Positions 38,005-47,560 are shown, numbered from the stretch's first letter. The stretch is DNA of 64,000 bases from Saprospiraceae bacterium (GCA_016716185.1 JADJWV010000002.1:1030501-1094500), one strand, 5' to 3'. Notes: generated by a model not told the origin, from the sequence alone. Numbers and translations are program-made.

Positions 38005-39078
38005 TTAAAGAAAGGTATTTCCAAATTTCTTTTGAAGTTCTCCTGCGAGTTGCTTGATAGATTGCTCTTTATTTTTATCACAAATCAATAACGCATCGGG
38101 TGTGTTGACCACAATCAGATTGTTGATACCCAGGCTTGCAATAATTTTTTGTTCTTCATTCCTGAACAAACAATTGTTCGTTTCCAGATAATATATGCCA
38201 TCGCCAATCACAACGTTTTGTTGTTCGTCTTTTTGGTGGTATTCGTACAGTGATGCCCAGGTTCCGAGATCTGTCCAGCCTAAATCCACAGGCAAAACAA
38301 AGGCCTGGTCTGTTTTTTCCATGACTGCATAATCGATAGAAATGGAAGGGCAATTATTGTAAATGCTGGCCAGGTCATCGCCGGGTTGAAATTCTGCAAA
38401 CAGCTTGAATATTTCGATTGCATATTTTTTCATCAGATCGCGGATGCATTTGTTTTTCCACAAGAACATTCCTGAATTCCAGACATAATTACCTGCAGAC
38501 AAATACCGGAGGGCTGTTTCATAATCCGGTTTTTCGACAAATTGTATCACCTGGTGAATTCCATTTGAAACGGGCTCGTTTTCAAATTGGATGTAGCCGT
38601 AACCAGTATCCGGACGCGATGCCTTGATTCCGAAAGTGAGTAAATTGTCACTGTGGTGGTTGACGAAATCTGTTGCGGCTGCAACCGCGTTGTTGAAATT
38701 TTCGGTATGAAGGATCAGGTGATCGGAAGGCACTACAAAAACGGAAGCCTCTGGATCCGTTAATTCTATACAACGGGTAGCATACATAATGCATGCCGCA
38801 GTGTTTTTTCTACCGGGCTCCAAAAGGATTCTTTGACTATCGATTTCGGGAAGTTGTTCGCTTACTAATTCTGAATAATCAATATGACTGACCACCCAGA
38901 TTTGATTTGGAGGAAGAACAGCACTCAAACGTGCAAAAGTCAATTGCAGCAAACTTTGTCCGCAATCCAATACATCCAGAAACTGTTTGGGTTTCGAATT
39001 TCTGCTGTATGGCCAAAACCGGCTGCCCACGCCTCCTGCCATGATCACCGCGTGTAAATTATGCATAGGATGTTCCAT
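38005..39078 (-). CDS. manC: Mannose-1-phosphate guanylyltransferase
   Basis: 357 residues. The nucleotidyltransferase signature is near the N terminus: VIMAGGVGSRFWPYSRNSKP followed by KQFLDVL. Other family motifs are the FVVPSDHLI and GYGYIQFE segments, FVEKPDYETA, and VWNSGMFLWK. It makes GDP-mannose from mannose-1-phosphate and GTP in the cytoplasm, feeding exopolysaccharide, lipopolysaccharide or glycoprotein synthesis. The length fits the single-domain enzyme without the fused isomerase seen in some ManC/AlgA proteins. It follows the aminotransferase by 39 bases on the same strand. Met1 or Met5 could be the start. Confidence 0.93.
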   Translation of the reverse strand: MEHPMHNLHAVIMAGGVGSRFWPYSRNSKPKQFLDVLDCGQSLLQLTFARLSAVLPPNQIWVVSHIDYSELVSEQLPEIDSQRILLEPGRKNTAACIMYATRCIELTDPEASVFVVPSDHLILHTENFNNAVAAATDFVNHHSDNLLTFGIKASRPDTGYGYIQFENEPVSNGIHQVIQFVEKPDYETALRYLSAGNYVWNSGMFLWKNKCIRDLMKKYAIEIFKLFAEFQPGDDLASIYNNCPSISIDYAVMEKTDQAFVLPVDLGWTDLGTWASLYEYHQKDEQQNVVIGDGIYYLETNNCLFRNEEQKIIASLGINNLIVVNTPDALLICDKNKEQSIKQLAGELQKKFGNTFL

Positions 39079-39117
39079 GAAAATGTGAAATTAATTTATC
39101 GATTTAAAACGGTCATT

Positions 39118-40425
39118 TCAGGATTCGGTGAATTCATCCATGCCGTTTTTTAAGGCATTCAGGATTAAAGGAATGTCATCCCGGCGCAAGGTGCCGACAG
39201 AAATCCGGTACCATTCTGAGTCGCCGGATGAACCAAATGCCTTGAAAGGCACAAATCCAACTTTGCAAAAATTAAGCAGGTATTCGGTTACTTCTTTTTG
39301 CGAATGGAGAACCCGCTGATTTGTCTTCCGGCCTTTCCAGGGAATTTTTACCGTGAGGTATATAGCCGCCTGTGGACGAATGACTTCAATTGGATAACCA
39401 GAATTGCGAAGAGCAGTCAATCCTTCGTATAGACTTGTCAATCTGAATTCAATTTCTGATTTAAACCAATTCAGATAGTCCTGGATTGCATTTTTTTCAT
39501 TTAAGAACAATGCAGTAGCCACTTGTTCGGGTTTTGGAGCCCAGGCTCCGATATGGGACAAAATGGCCCGCATTTTAGCCATGAGATCTTTGGGGCCGAA
39601 TGCCCAGCCAACCCTGATTCCAGTTGCTGCAAACGATTTGGACATGCCGTCTATACTGATCACATAATCTCTAAGTCCGGGCTCGAGCTGGACAGGATGC
39701 TCGTGTTGAACTCCATCCATACACAACTCCCAATAAATTTGATCGTACATGATGTACAGCGGTTTTTGATGGCCGGCCCTTCTCTTATTTTCAAGTAAAA
39801 CGAGCTTACAGATCGAATACAGGGCTTCTTTTGAAAATACAGTTCCTGTTGGATTTTGTGGAGAACATAAGGCGATCAGAGTTGCATCTTCCAAATGCGA
39901 AGCAATATCCCTCGCGTGAGGCATAAAGTTTTGTTCTGAATCCACCTCGATTTCTATAGGGTTGCATTCACTCAGATGACAATAATGATTGTTGTTCCAG
40001 GAGGGTACCGGATAAATAACTTTATCTCCCGGATCCAGCAGAGTTTTATAAACGGCATAAATCAGGGGACGGGCTCCGCTGGCTACCAGGATATCTTCCG
40101 GCTTATAGGCCAAATTTAACCGTTCAGAAATATGCCGGGATAGGTTGGATCTTAAATCCGCCATACCATTAGCCGTTGGATAATTAGTCTGATGATCTGC
40201 GTAAGCCTGAATAATGAGTTTGGTAAGAAGCTCAGGTAAAGGAAAAATCCTGGGGTCAAAATCCCCTATAGTGAGATTAAAAACCTGCTCACCCGATTGC
40301 ATTTTAAGCTGAATTTCATTGGCCAATTTGATGATTTCCGAAGGAATCAGCGTATCAGCCATTTTTGAGCTGCCTAAAACCACTTTTGCCATTGTTTTAT
40401 TTGCATCCATAAGCCATGATTGCAT
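39118..40425 (-). CDS. Class I/II PLP aminotransferase
   Basis: 435 residues of fold-type I aminotransferase, AspC-like. Seen are the substrate and cofactor motifs YPTANGMADLR (82-92), ASGARP (115-120), PSWNNNHYC, SPQNPTGT (188-195), MYDQIYWEL, and the PLP lysine Lys263 in IDGMSKSFAATGIRVGWA. The amino donor is probably an L-amino acid and the acceptor 2-oxoglutarate, but specificity is not readable. Several in-frame Met codons near the N terminus (Met6, Met12, Met22) leave the start uncertain. It is divergent from the LOG gene across 62 bases, which must hold both promoters. Confidence 0.9.
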   Translation of the reverse strand: MQSWLMDANKTMAKVVLGSSKMADTLIPSEIIKLANEIQLKMQSGEQVFNLTIGDFDPRIFPLPELLTKLIIQAYADHQTNYPTANGMADLRSNLSRHISERLNLAYKPEDILVASGARPLIYAVYKTLLDPGDKVIYPVPSWNNNHYCHLSECNPIEIEVDSEQNFMPHARDIASHLEDATLIALCSPQNPTGTVFSKEALYSICKLVLLENKRRAGHQKPLYIMYDQIYWELCMDGVQHEHPVQLEPGLRDYVISIDGMSKSFAATGIRVGWAFGPKDLMAKMRAILSHIGAWAPKPEQVATALFLNEKNAIQDYLNWFKSEIEFRLTSLYEGLTALRNSGYPIEVIRPQAAIYLTVKIPWKGRKTNQRVLHSQKEVTEYLLNFCKVGFVPFKAFGSSGDSEWYRISVGTLRRDDIPLILNALKNGMDEFTES

Positions 40426-40487
40426 GCAATTTATAAAAATTAGCCAGAAGGGCTTAATTTTTTTTATCCTTGCGTTTAAATTAAATT

Positions 40488-41219
40488 ATGGAACCGATTC
40501 GCAAAATCAGGAATATTGAATATCTGAATGGTCCGATGAGCCGCATTTCTGAACTTCGTTTTGTCTGGGATGTATTTTGGGATCTGTTTCAGGGAATACG
40601 GAAAACTTATTTTGTAGGTCCTTGTGTTACAGTGTTTGGATCGGCAAGATTCAGCAGCGAGCATCCTTATTATAAAAAAGCGGAAGCGATTACAGCAGAG
40701 GTGGCAAAATTGGGATTTACCATCATGACGGGTGGAGGACCAGGCATAATGGAGGCAGCAAACAAAGGAGCAAAGTCGGTTGGTGGGAAAAGTGTCGGTT
40801 GCAATATTGAGTTACCAAAAGAACAATTTCCCAATCCATATTTGGATCAATGGGTCAACATGAAGTATTTTTTTACACGAAAGACCATCTTGATCAAATA
40901 CTCATACGCTTTTATCGTTTTTCCAGGGGGGTTTGGCACCATGGATGAGTTTTTTGAAGCCATGACCTTGATTCAAACGGGAAAGCTGATTCACTTTCCA
41001 ATCATCATTTACGGCAAAGAATTTCACAAGGAATTACTCGATTTTCTGGAAGCCATGGAACGGCATGAAACCATTTCTCCAATTGACCGGAATTTGTTCC
41101 TGGTATCTGATGATACAGAGGAAATCCTTAATCATATTAAGAATAATTTTAATATAAAGAAAGAATTATTGCCTTTCAATCAAACACAACCTATTAAATG
41201 GTTGTTTGAAAAAGCGTAA
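40488..41219 (+). CDS. LOG-family protein (cytokinin riboside 5'-monophosphate phosphoribohydrolase fold)
   Basis: 243 residues with both family motifs: GGGPGIMEAANKGA and PGGFGTMDEFFEAMTLIQTGK, on a Rossmann fold (VTVFGSARF). Family members cleave the N-glycosidic bond of nucleoside monophosphates (AMP or cytokinin nucleotides) to free base and ribose 5-phosphate. The N-terminal ~45 residues are an extension common to the larger TIGR00730-type bacterial proteins. The start at 40488 follows a weak -7-like TATCCTTG. Confidence 0.92.
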   Translation: MEPIRKIRNIEYLNGPMSRISELRFVWDVFWDLFQGIRKTYFVGPCVTVFGSARFSSEHPYYKKAEAITAEVAKLGFTIMTGGGPGIMEAANKGAKSVGGKSVGCNIELPKEQFPNPYLDQWVNMKYFFTRKTILIKYSYAFIVFPGGFGTMDEFFEAMTLIQTGKLIHFPIIIYGKEFHKELLDFLEAMERHETISPIDRNLFLVSDDTEEILNHIKNNFNIKKELLPFNQTQPIKWLFEKA

Positions 41220-41331
41220 TTATACTATTGAAAATCCTGGCCGACATTATTTCTGAAATTTTTACGCAACCGCGGAAACAATTTTCAGCAGTAATCTTGT
41301 GTTTAAACGCTGGATTCATTCATTTGAATAC

Positions 41332-42141
41332 ATGAAAATTCCAAATTGGATTGCTCAATTTTTTAGGGCTTCCTTGCCATTTTCAGGGGAGTTAACAGAT
41401 ATTATTTTCAATTCCAGAAACAGGAATTACGGGGCTTATACTTTGCGCAATAATTATATTCGCAATAAGCTTATTGGAATGTTCGCAGCATATGCGATCT
41501 TTTTTCTGATAATCTGTCTGCCATTTCTCAAATACAATCGGGATTTTACGCCCATGACAAGGATGACAGAAGTTATACTTGAAACTCCGCCAGAATTTTT
41601 ATTGCCAAAACTGTCTCCTGCCACACCACGTGCAGAAAGTTTTAAGGAGGAAGTCATTAAGAAAAAGCCAGAACAAGCAACTCAGGTCAAGGTTGTTAAA
41701 GAAATGGAAGAATTACCTGTAGTACGTGAGCAATCAAAAATCACGGAGACAGAAAAAACGGATTCGGTCAATCAGCATTCCATGGCAGAATCAGAACATA
41801 CCGGAGGTCAGACTTCCGGAGATTATGCATTCGACTTTGCCGACGTGATGCCTTCGTATCCGGGAGGTAATCATGCCTTATCCTGGTTTATACACAGCAA
41901 ATTAATTTATCCTAAGGAAGCAGTCGCTCAAAAAACAGAAGGAATCGTGGTCGTTGGTTTTGTAGTAGATCAATATGGACGGGTCCGGCAGCCCAAAATA
42001 TTAAAATCACTGACCCCGGTTTGCGATGCCGAAGCATTAAGGGTCGTGAGATTAATTCCCGATTGGATGCCCGGACAAAACAAAGGGAGAAATGTCAGTG
42101 TATTATTTAAACTGCCCATTGAATTTAAATTGGCGAGATAA
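41332..42141 (+). CDS. TonB-like energy-transducer protein
   Basis: 269 residues from the ATG at 41332 (a GTG at 41299 would add 11). A short cytoplasmic N terminus carries the motif IIFNSRNRNYGAYTLRNNY, typical of Bacteroidota TonB proteins. One membrane helix (MFAAYAIFFLIICLPF) and a periplasmic Lys/Glu/Pro-containing linker follow. The C-terminal TonB fold contains SYPGGNHALSWFIHSKLIYP, GIVVVGFVVDQYGRV and DWMPGQNKGRNVSV. It would couple the ExbBD proton-motive complex to TonB-dependent receptors such as that at 49875-52445. No exbBD genes lie in the window. It starts about 110 bases after the LOG gene. Confidence 0.88.
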   Translation: MKIPNWIAQFFRASLPFSGELTDIIFNSRNRNYGAYTLRNNYIRNKLIGMFAAYAIFFLIICLPFLKYNRDFTPMTRMTEVILETPPEFLLPKLSPATPRAESFKEEVIKKKPEQATQVKVVKEMEELPVVREQSKITETEKTDSVNQHSMAESEHTGGQTSGDYAFDFADVMPSYPGGNHALSWFIHSKLIYPKEAVAQKTEGIVVVGFVVDQYGRVRQPKILKSLTPVCDAEALRVVRLIPDWMPGQNKGRNVSVLFKLPIEFKLAR

Positions 42142-42166
42142 ACTTTCGGATTCATAATTGGTGGAA

Positions 42167-43042
42167 ATGGAATCGAGCAAATCTCTGGATGATCTGAAGC
42201 AGCAATTCGTTTTGCCATCTCCGTTGCAAACTTTTCAATGGGATGAAATCGGTTTGACAATGCACGTAAAGCGCGACGACCTTATACATCCTGTTATAAG
42301 CGGCAACAAATGGAGAAAATTAGCGGAGCATCTCAAATACTATTTTACGCAACATTTTGATGGGATCGCGAGTATGGGCGGAGCCCATTCGAATCACATG
42401 CATGCACTCAGTTTTGCCTGCTTTTTATTGGACATTCCAAACTTGTGTTTCATCTATGGACATGGGGATTGGTTGAAATCTCCGACTATAACCGACTGTC
42501 AAAAATGGAATTCAACTTGTGAACCCATTTCGAGAATCAGAGCTCAGGACTTCAGACAAACGACAGATGATTTTATTGAAATAGAAAATCGCAAATACTA
42601 TTGGATCCCTGAAGGTGGTGGAGGTGCTTTGGGTATTCAAGGTATTAAGCAAATGTTGGATGAATATCCCAAAGATTTTGATCGAAGCGACCAACTGATT
42701 TTGTGTGGTTGTGGCACAGGCACCAGCATTGAAGGTATTTTGGAAGGAACCACTAAAATAAATGTTGCCGGTTTGCGAATTGTCAAATCGGGTGTTTATC
42801 GTTTTGAAAAGCACCCAAGGTTCATCTGGTTGAATCATAGGGATGAACATAAATTTGCTGCGCTTGATGATGAACTTTCTGAATTTATGTCAAGTTTCCA
42901 AAGCCGGTTTGGCATTCCGCTGGATCGCGTTTATACCGGGCCATTATTGCTTGCTTTCAGCAAAGCCCAAAACCTGCATGCATACAAAAAAATATTTTTC
43001 CTTCATTCGGGTGGACTGCAAGGGAATAGAGTGCCAATCTGA
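42167..43042 (+). CDS. D-cysteine desulfhydrase / ACC deaminase-like PLP enzyme
   Basis: 291 residues from the ATG at 42167 (a TTG at 42158 is the alternative). Fold-type II PLP enzyme of the ACC-deaminase/D-cysteine-desulfhydrase group. The PLP lysine lies in VISGNKWRKL, followed by SMGGAHSNHMHALSF and the phosphate-binding CGCGTGTSIEG segment. The family's reactions are D-cysteine to pyruvate, H2S and ammonia, or ACC ring opening; which one applies here cannot be read. It lies 25 bases after the TonB-like gene and upstream of an amino-acid permease and a Cys/Met-metabolism PLP enzyme, which fits sulfur amino-acid use. Confidence 0.87.
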   Translation: MESSKSLDDLKQQFVLPSPLQTFQWDEIGLTMHVKRDDLIHPVISGNKWRKLAEHLKYYFTQHFDGIASMGGAHSNHMHALSFACFLLDIPNLCFIYGHGDWLKSPTITDCQKWNSTCEPISRIRAQDFRQTTDDFIEIENRKYYWIPEGGGGALGIQGIKQMLDEYPKDFDRSDQLILCGCGTGTSIEGILEGTTKINVAGLRIVKSGVYRFEKHPRFIWLNHRDEHKFAALDDELSEFMSSFQSRFGIPLDRVYTGPLLLAFSKAQNLHAYKKIFFLHSGGLQGNRVPI

Positions 43043-43173
43043 TTTTAAAAACCAAAGTATTCCGAATTTCGGCAAATAGGGTAGCGTATAATAATTTAAA
43101 ACGGGCTTAGAACGATTCATAGTTTGGTCCTGACGAATTTATTCTAACTTACCTGCACTTTATCAGCTAAACT

Positions 43174-44511
43174 ATGCAATTCAAAGAAAAAAATAAGTTG
43201 AATTTATTTTCCCTAAGCATTGTCGTCATTAGTCTGGTGATTGGGATGGGTATTTTTAAGACGGCATCAGTTAGTGCCAAAGCGGCTCTCGACCCACAAA
43301 TGTTTTTTGCGGCCTGGATTGCAGGAGGATTGATGGCATTATGTGGGGCATTGACTTATGCGGAAATAGGATCGAGGTACCCGGTCACAGGTGGCTATTA
43401 TAAAATATTTTCGGTGGCCTATCATCCATCTGTGGCGTTTGCCATGAATGGTACGATCCTGGTTTCAAATGCCGCTGCTTTGGGTGGGGTTTCCATGATC
43501 GGATCCGATTATTTATGTTCGTTGTTATTTGATGATATTCCCGGATCTGCCTTTAAAACATGGATCGCAATGGGTTCCATCGCTTTATTTTATATGGTTA
43601 ATCTGAAAGGACTGAAATTCAGTTCCAACGCATTAAATGCACTGATGTTGTTAAAAATTGCCATGATCCTGTTGATCATTTCTGCCTTGTTTTTTCCGGA
43701 AACTCACGTACATTCCAATGGGTTTACAAATGAAAGTCAGGGAGCTACTTTTACAGATTACATATGGGCATTTGGTGCCGCTTTGGTTGCGGTATCCTTT
43801 ACATATGGGGGTTACCAGCATGCTATCAATTTTGGCGAAGAAGTCAATAATGCTCCAACCAATATGCCTAAAGGGATCATCATAGGAATGTGTGCAGTGA
43901 TTGTCTTGTACATGTTGATTAATTACAGTTATTTTAAAGTCATCGGGTTTGAAGAGCTGAAATCTTCGAGTGGAATAGCTTCGTTGGTAATTTTCAAATT
44001 GTTGGGACCTGCGGGTGAGAAAATATTTACAGGCTTGCTGGTGCTGGCTGTTTTTACATACGTGAATGTCAATCTCCTGAGCAATCCGAGGATCATGTAT
44101 GCCATGAGTTCGGATGGGGTTTTACCGGAAATATTTAAAAAGCAGCATCCCGTAAGCAAAGTTTTTGTTGTGAGTTTGTCTGTTTTCGCTGCGGCTGCTA
44201 TGTTGATCACCCTGTATGCAGAGACTTTTGACAAAATTCTGGGATTTGTAATGATCCTGGATTCAATTGGAATGGCAGCATCAGCAGCCACGATATTTTA
44301 TTTGCGAAAAAACGCAAAGGAATTTAATTTCAAAGAAATATATGCCATGCGACTGTATCCCTGGGTTCCAGGAATTTTTATACTCGGTTATTTATTTGTG
44401 TGCATAACTTGTATCTATTTGTATCCGGAGTATGCATGGATTGCAGCAGCCGTATTTTTTGGATTGATAATTTTTTATTTTATAACAAAAAAATTGAAAT
44501 CTCAGATTTGA
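43174..44511 (+). CDS. APC-family amino-acid permease
   Basis: 445 residues with about twelve hydrophobic membrane segments. The APC signature is in the first third: GMGIFKTASVSAKAA (helix 1 glycine motif) and GALTYAEIGSRYPVTGGYY (helix 2-3 motif). A conserved EEVNNAPTNMPKGI loop follows helix 6. These proton- or cation-coupled transporters or exchangers import amino acids across the inner membrane. The neighbours are two PLP enzymes of sulfur amino-acid type, suggesting but not proving a cysteine- or methionine-like substrate. Confidence 0.9.
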   Translation: MQFKEKNKLNLFSLSIVVISLVIGMGIFKTASVSAKAALDPQMFFAAWIAGGLMALCGALTYAEIGSRYPVTGGYYKIFSVAYHPSVAFAMNGTILVSNAAALGGVSMIGSDYLCSLLFDDIPGSAFKTWIAMGSIALFYMVNLKGLKFSSNALNALMLLKIAMILLIISALFFPETHVHSNGFTNESQGATFTDYIWAFGAALVAVSFTYGGYQHAINFGEEVNNAPTNMPKGIIIGMCAVIVLYMLINYSYFKVIGFEELKSSSGIASLVIFKLLGPAGEKIFTGLLVLAVFTYVNVNLLSNPRIMYAMSSDGVLPEIFKKQHPVSKVFVVSLSVFAAAAMLITLYAETFDKILGFVMILDSIGMAASAATIFYLRKNAKEFNFKEIYAMRLYPWVPGIFILGYLFVCITCIYLYPEYAWIAAAVFFGLIIFYFITKKLKSQI

Positions 44512-44622
44512 CTCGTTGAAGTCCGTTCGTTGTGAAGCACATAGCTAAACATCTGCTTAAAAGTATGAACTTGAGAAATTAAGTATAGATCATTGAAAAA
44601 GGATAAAAAATAAAATCATTTA

Positions 44623-44630
44623 TAAATTTG
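44623..44630 (+). promoter_or_regulatory. Bacteroidota-type -7 box (TAnnTTTG)
   Basis: TAAATTTG lies 9 bases before the ATG at 44640 and matches the Bacteroidota -7 consensus exactly. A convincing -33 TTG at the right distance is not seen, so a short or leaderless transcript from here is only likely. Confidence 0.4.
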
Positions 44631-44639
44631 AGTTTGCTT

Positions 44640-45809
44640 ATGGATCCTGAACGCCTGTCCTACATCATCAACGAATTTGCGGAGAATCGCGAATCTTATT
44701 TTAATGCCGTTGCGCCACCAATTGTACAAACTTCAAATTTTGCATTTGAAACCGTTGAAGAGATGCGCAACAGATTTAAAGACGAATATGGAGGTTATCT
44801 CTATTCCAGAGGTCTGAATCCAACAGTCGACATCCTGCGAAAAAAAATGGCAGCATTGGAGGAAACAGAAGACGCACTTATTTTAAACAGCGGAGCCTCT
44901 GCTATTTTTTCAGCAGTCGTGCCATTTGTAAAATCGGGGGATCATATTATATCAGTTGCTCAGCCTTATACCTGGGCACAAAAGTTATTTAATGAATTGC
45001 TTCCCAGATTTGGAGTGGAAACCACCTATGTCGATGGTCGCAATATCGATCATTTTAAAAATGCTTATCGCAGTCAAACCAAATTGATCTATCTCGAGTC
45101 CCCAAACAGTTGGGATTTTGCGATCCAGGATTTGAATGCAGTTTCTTCCTGGGCGAAGACGCATGGAATGCTTACAGTAATCGACAACAGTTATTGCAGC
45201 CCTGTATATCAGCAACCTTCAAAATTTGGCATCGATCTGATTTTACATTCGGCAACAAAATATATTTCCGGACACAGCGATACGGTTGCCGGTGTTCTGT
45301 GTGGAAAAAAAGCGCATTTGGAAAAATTATTTAATCTGGAGTATCTCACTGCAGGAAATGGAATCCAGCCATTCAATGCATGGTTGCTGCTGCGGGGACT
45401 CCGGACATTGCCCATGAGATTGGAACATCTTTCGAAATCAACCCGGGTGCTTGTGGATTTCATGAAAAATCATCCAAAAGTCGAACGCGTTTTGTTTCCC
45501 TTGGATCCTGATTTCCCTCAATACGATTTGGCAAGAATGCAAATGAACGGGGCATGTGGTTTGTTTTCATTTGTCGTAAAATCCGATGATCCTGATCGCA
45601 TTGAAAAGTTTTGCAATCAACTGAAGCACATCCTCAAAGCAGTGAGCTGGGGTGGGTATGAGAGTTTAATTATTCCCAGGCTTGCGGGAATTGAAAAAAA
45701 TCAGTTTGATAAACAGAATGAGGCGCACCGCATGATCCGCATGTATGTTGGTCTGGAGAGTACTGATTACCTGATCGGGGATCTCGCACAAGCCATGCAG
45801 CATTTATAA
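44640..45809 (+). CDS. Cys/Met-metabolism PLP enzyme (trans-sulfuration family)
   Basis: 389 residues from the ATG at 44640 (a TTG at 44628 adds four). It is a fold-type I gamma-family enzyme. Seen are APPIVQTSNFAF, YSRGLNPTVDIL, LNSGASAIFSAV, IDNSYCSPVYQQP and the PLP lysine Lys207 in LHSATKYISGHSDTVAG. Family members include cystathionine gamma-synthase, cystathionine lyases and methionine gamma-lyase, not separable by eye. The context with a D-cysteine-desulfhydrase-like enzyme and an APC permease favours catabolism of sulfur amino acids. Its 3' end overlaps the convergent pnuC gene by 6 bases. Confidence 0.9.
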   Translation: MDPERLSYIINEFAENRESYFNAVAPPIVQTSNFAFETVEEMRNRFKDEYGGYLYSRGLNPTVDILRKKMAALEETEDALILNSGASAIFSAVVPFVKSGDHIISVAQPYTWAQKLFNELLPRFGVETTYVDGRNIDHFKNAYRSQTKLIYLESPNSWDFAIQDLNAVSSWAKTHGMLTVIDNSYCSPVYQQPSKFGIDLILHSATKYISGHSDTVAGVLCGKKAHLEKLFNLEYLTAGNGIQPFNAWLLLRGLRTLPMRLEHLSKSTRVLVDFMKNHPKVERVLFPLDPDFPQYDLARMQMNGACGLFSFVVKSDDPDRIEKFCNQLKHILKAVSWGGYESLIIPRLAGIEKNQFDKQNEAHRMIRMYVGLESTDYLIGDLAQAMQHL

Positions 45810-46454
45810 AGACTGATCCTGCTGTTTTTTTAAATGCATCCAGCTGTATAGTCCATAAGTTGCCAAACCCAGGAAGAAGAGGAATTCCAGGGCAATAAAA
45901 TGGATGTCTTTTTGGTAATAAAGATAAACGCACAACACGTCAATAGCGATCCAAAGTATCCAGCTTTCTATAAATCGTTTCGCCATCAGGGTATTGGCCA
46001 CAATGCTTGTTGTCGCTACCCAGGTATCTGCATAAGGATACGCAGCCTTTTCGGTGAAAATTTCCGGAAGCACCATGTGAATTTGGGTCATGTAGTTTCC
46101 CAAAACCATGGTAGAGAAAATTATGGAGAGACCGATCATTATACGCGTTCCGTTAGGAAGCCACTTTAATGGGACATCACTTTTTTGTTCCTTTCGCCAT
46201 ACGATCCATCCATACAAACTGATGCCAAAAAAATAAATTTGGAGAAACATGTCGGAATACAAACTGACATGGTAATAAATAAAAAATGCAGTACAAATAT
46301 TGATGAGTCCGACGGGCCAGGTCCATATTTTTTCTCTGGCAGCAAGATAAACTGCTGCAATCCCTGCAACGACCGAGATCAGCTCAATATAACTTACGGA
46401 ATATTGGAATAAGCGAAATGCAGTATCAAACCAGGGAATGGCGGACAGAATCAA
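45804..46454 (-). CDS. pnuC: Nicotinamide riboside transporter PnuC
   Basis: 216 residues with about seven membrane segments. The PnuC signature is the segment KIWTWPVGLINICTAFFIYY and the paired motif YGWIVWRKEQ; a second set, WILWIAIDVLCVYLYYQKD, lies in the C-terminal half. It carries nicotinamide riboside inward for NAD synthesis. No nadR-type kinase gene is adjacent. The gene is convergent with, and slightly overlaps, the trans-sulfuration enzyme. Confidence 0.93.
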   Translation of the reverse strand: MILSAIPWFDTAFRLFQYSVSYIELISVVAGIAAVYLAAREKIWTWPVGLINICTAFFIYYHVSLYSDMFLQIYFFGISLYGWIVWRKEQKSDVPLKWLPNGTRIMIGLSIIFSTMVLGNYMTQIHMVLPEIFTEKAAYPYADTWVATTSIVANTLMAKRFIESWILWIAIDVLCVYLYYQKDIHFIALEFLFFLGLATYGLYSWMHLKKQQDQSL

Positions 46455-46481
46455 AACAGGAAATGGAAATGTTTCGGTATA

Positions 46482-47456
46482 TTATTTAAGTTTCTTTGTA
46501 CCGGTGCCGACCAGATAGCCCTTATTAAATACTTCGATTTGATATACTCCTGCAGAAAAGCCTCCTGGATTTTTAAATTGTCCGCAGATCTTTTTTTCAT
46601 CATTCGCGTAGGCTGCATTGATCATTTTTGAATATTTGATCATCTCGCCGTTAAGGTCATTTCTGATCACCCCTGAGCCTTCGGATTCAATGGATTGTGT
46701 TTCGCCGGTAGGTGAAATGATACGGATGTAAAATTTTTCATTTCCGGATTCCGTATTTTTGTTGACTGTAGTTTTAAAACAAACTTCAATAAAATCAGTT
46801 TCACCGGCTTTAGAAACTCCTTTTGGCTTCTTGCCTTCTCTTTCCTGATATGCTTCAGCGTCTATTTTTGTCACGGGAATTGCTGTGGCCCTGTTGTAGC
46901 GTCTGCTCAGTTGGTCTTTTTCTTTGGAAATATTTTCCTTTTCTGCAGTTATGTTTGCTTTGGCTTCGCTCAGTTTTTGATTTTCAACCTGCTTTGACTG
47001 GACCTCCTGACTCAGGCTCTCTTTATCTTTTTGCAGACCTGTATTTTCGATGTTGAGCTGCTCATTTTCAGATTTAAGTTTTGTAATTTCAGCAATGTAT
47101 TCCTTGGTTTTGGATTTCATAGCTTCGATCTCTTTTCTGGCGATAGAAAGATTTTTACTATCGCGGAGGAGGCCGGATATCTTGTCTTTTTGGATCCTTA
47201 GTTCTTCCTTTTGCGTGTCGATGACCCGGTTAAGTTCTTCGTTATTGGTTTTCATGTCGTTGAGATCCGAAACAGCCTGTTGGTAATCTTTATCCAATTT
47301 AGCTTTGGCATCTTCCAATTGAACCAACTCATTCTCTTTTGCCAAATTGTCTTTTTGCAGATTTGAATTGTTTACAAACTGATAGACATTGAGTCCGAAC
47401 AAACCCAGTATAGCGATGATAACTAAAGCTTTTACGTTTTGATTTGAAGTTGACAT
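46482..47456 (-). CDS. Membrane-anchored coiled-coil protein
   Basis: 324 residues from the ATG at 47456 (a start at 47501 would put 15 residues before the membrane helix). One N-terminal membrane helix (ALVIIAILGLFGLNVYQF) is followed by about 160 residues of heptad-rich coiled coil (LQKDNLAKENELVQLEDAK onward). A compact C-terminal beta-rich domain (ETDFIEVCFKTTVNKNTES ... GVYQIEVFNKGYLVGTG) comes last. No named family is recognised; similar proteins are common in Bacteroidota without known function. The C-terminal domain is probably periplasmic. Divergent from the exonuclease gene. Confidence 0.8.
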   Translation of the reverse strand: MSTSNQNVKALVIIAILGLFGLNVYQFVNNSNLQKDNLAKENELVQLEDAKAKLDKDYQQAVSDLNDMKTNNEELNRVIDTQKEELRIQKDKISGLLRDSKNLSIARKEIEAMKSKTKEYIAEITKLKSENEQLNIENTGLQKDKESLSQEVQSKQVENQKLSEAKANITAEKENISKEKDQLSRRYNRATAIPVTKIDAEAYQEREGKKPKGVSKAGETDFIEVCFKTTVNKNTESGNEKFYIRIISPTGETQSIESEGSGVIRNDLNGEMIKYSKMINAAYANDEKKICGQFKNPGGFSAGVYQIEVFNKGYLVGTGTKKLK

Positions 47457-47533
47457 ATAAATATTTATTTGATCTCGTAAAGTTAGTGAAATAACAGGCA
47501 ATTGGCTTAATTTAGTATGTTCATTTAAAAAAT

Positions 47534-47549
47534 CAGGGTTTACCCTGAG
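47534..47549. promoter_or_regulatory. Perfect hexamer inverted repeat, possible operator
   Basis: TCAGGG-TTTA-CCCTGA lies between two divergent genes, 12 bases before the exonuclease start. It could be an operator or a leader hairpin; only its symmetry supports this. Confidence 0.3.
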
Positions 47550-47560
47550 TCTTTAACATT

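Noticed and set aside
40425..40488. Riboswitch in the divergent aminotransferase/LOG spacer
   Set aside because: Only 62 bases, AT-rich, with no stable fold apart from a GCATGC dyad.
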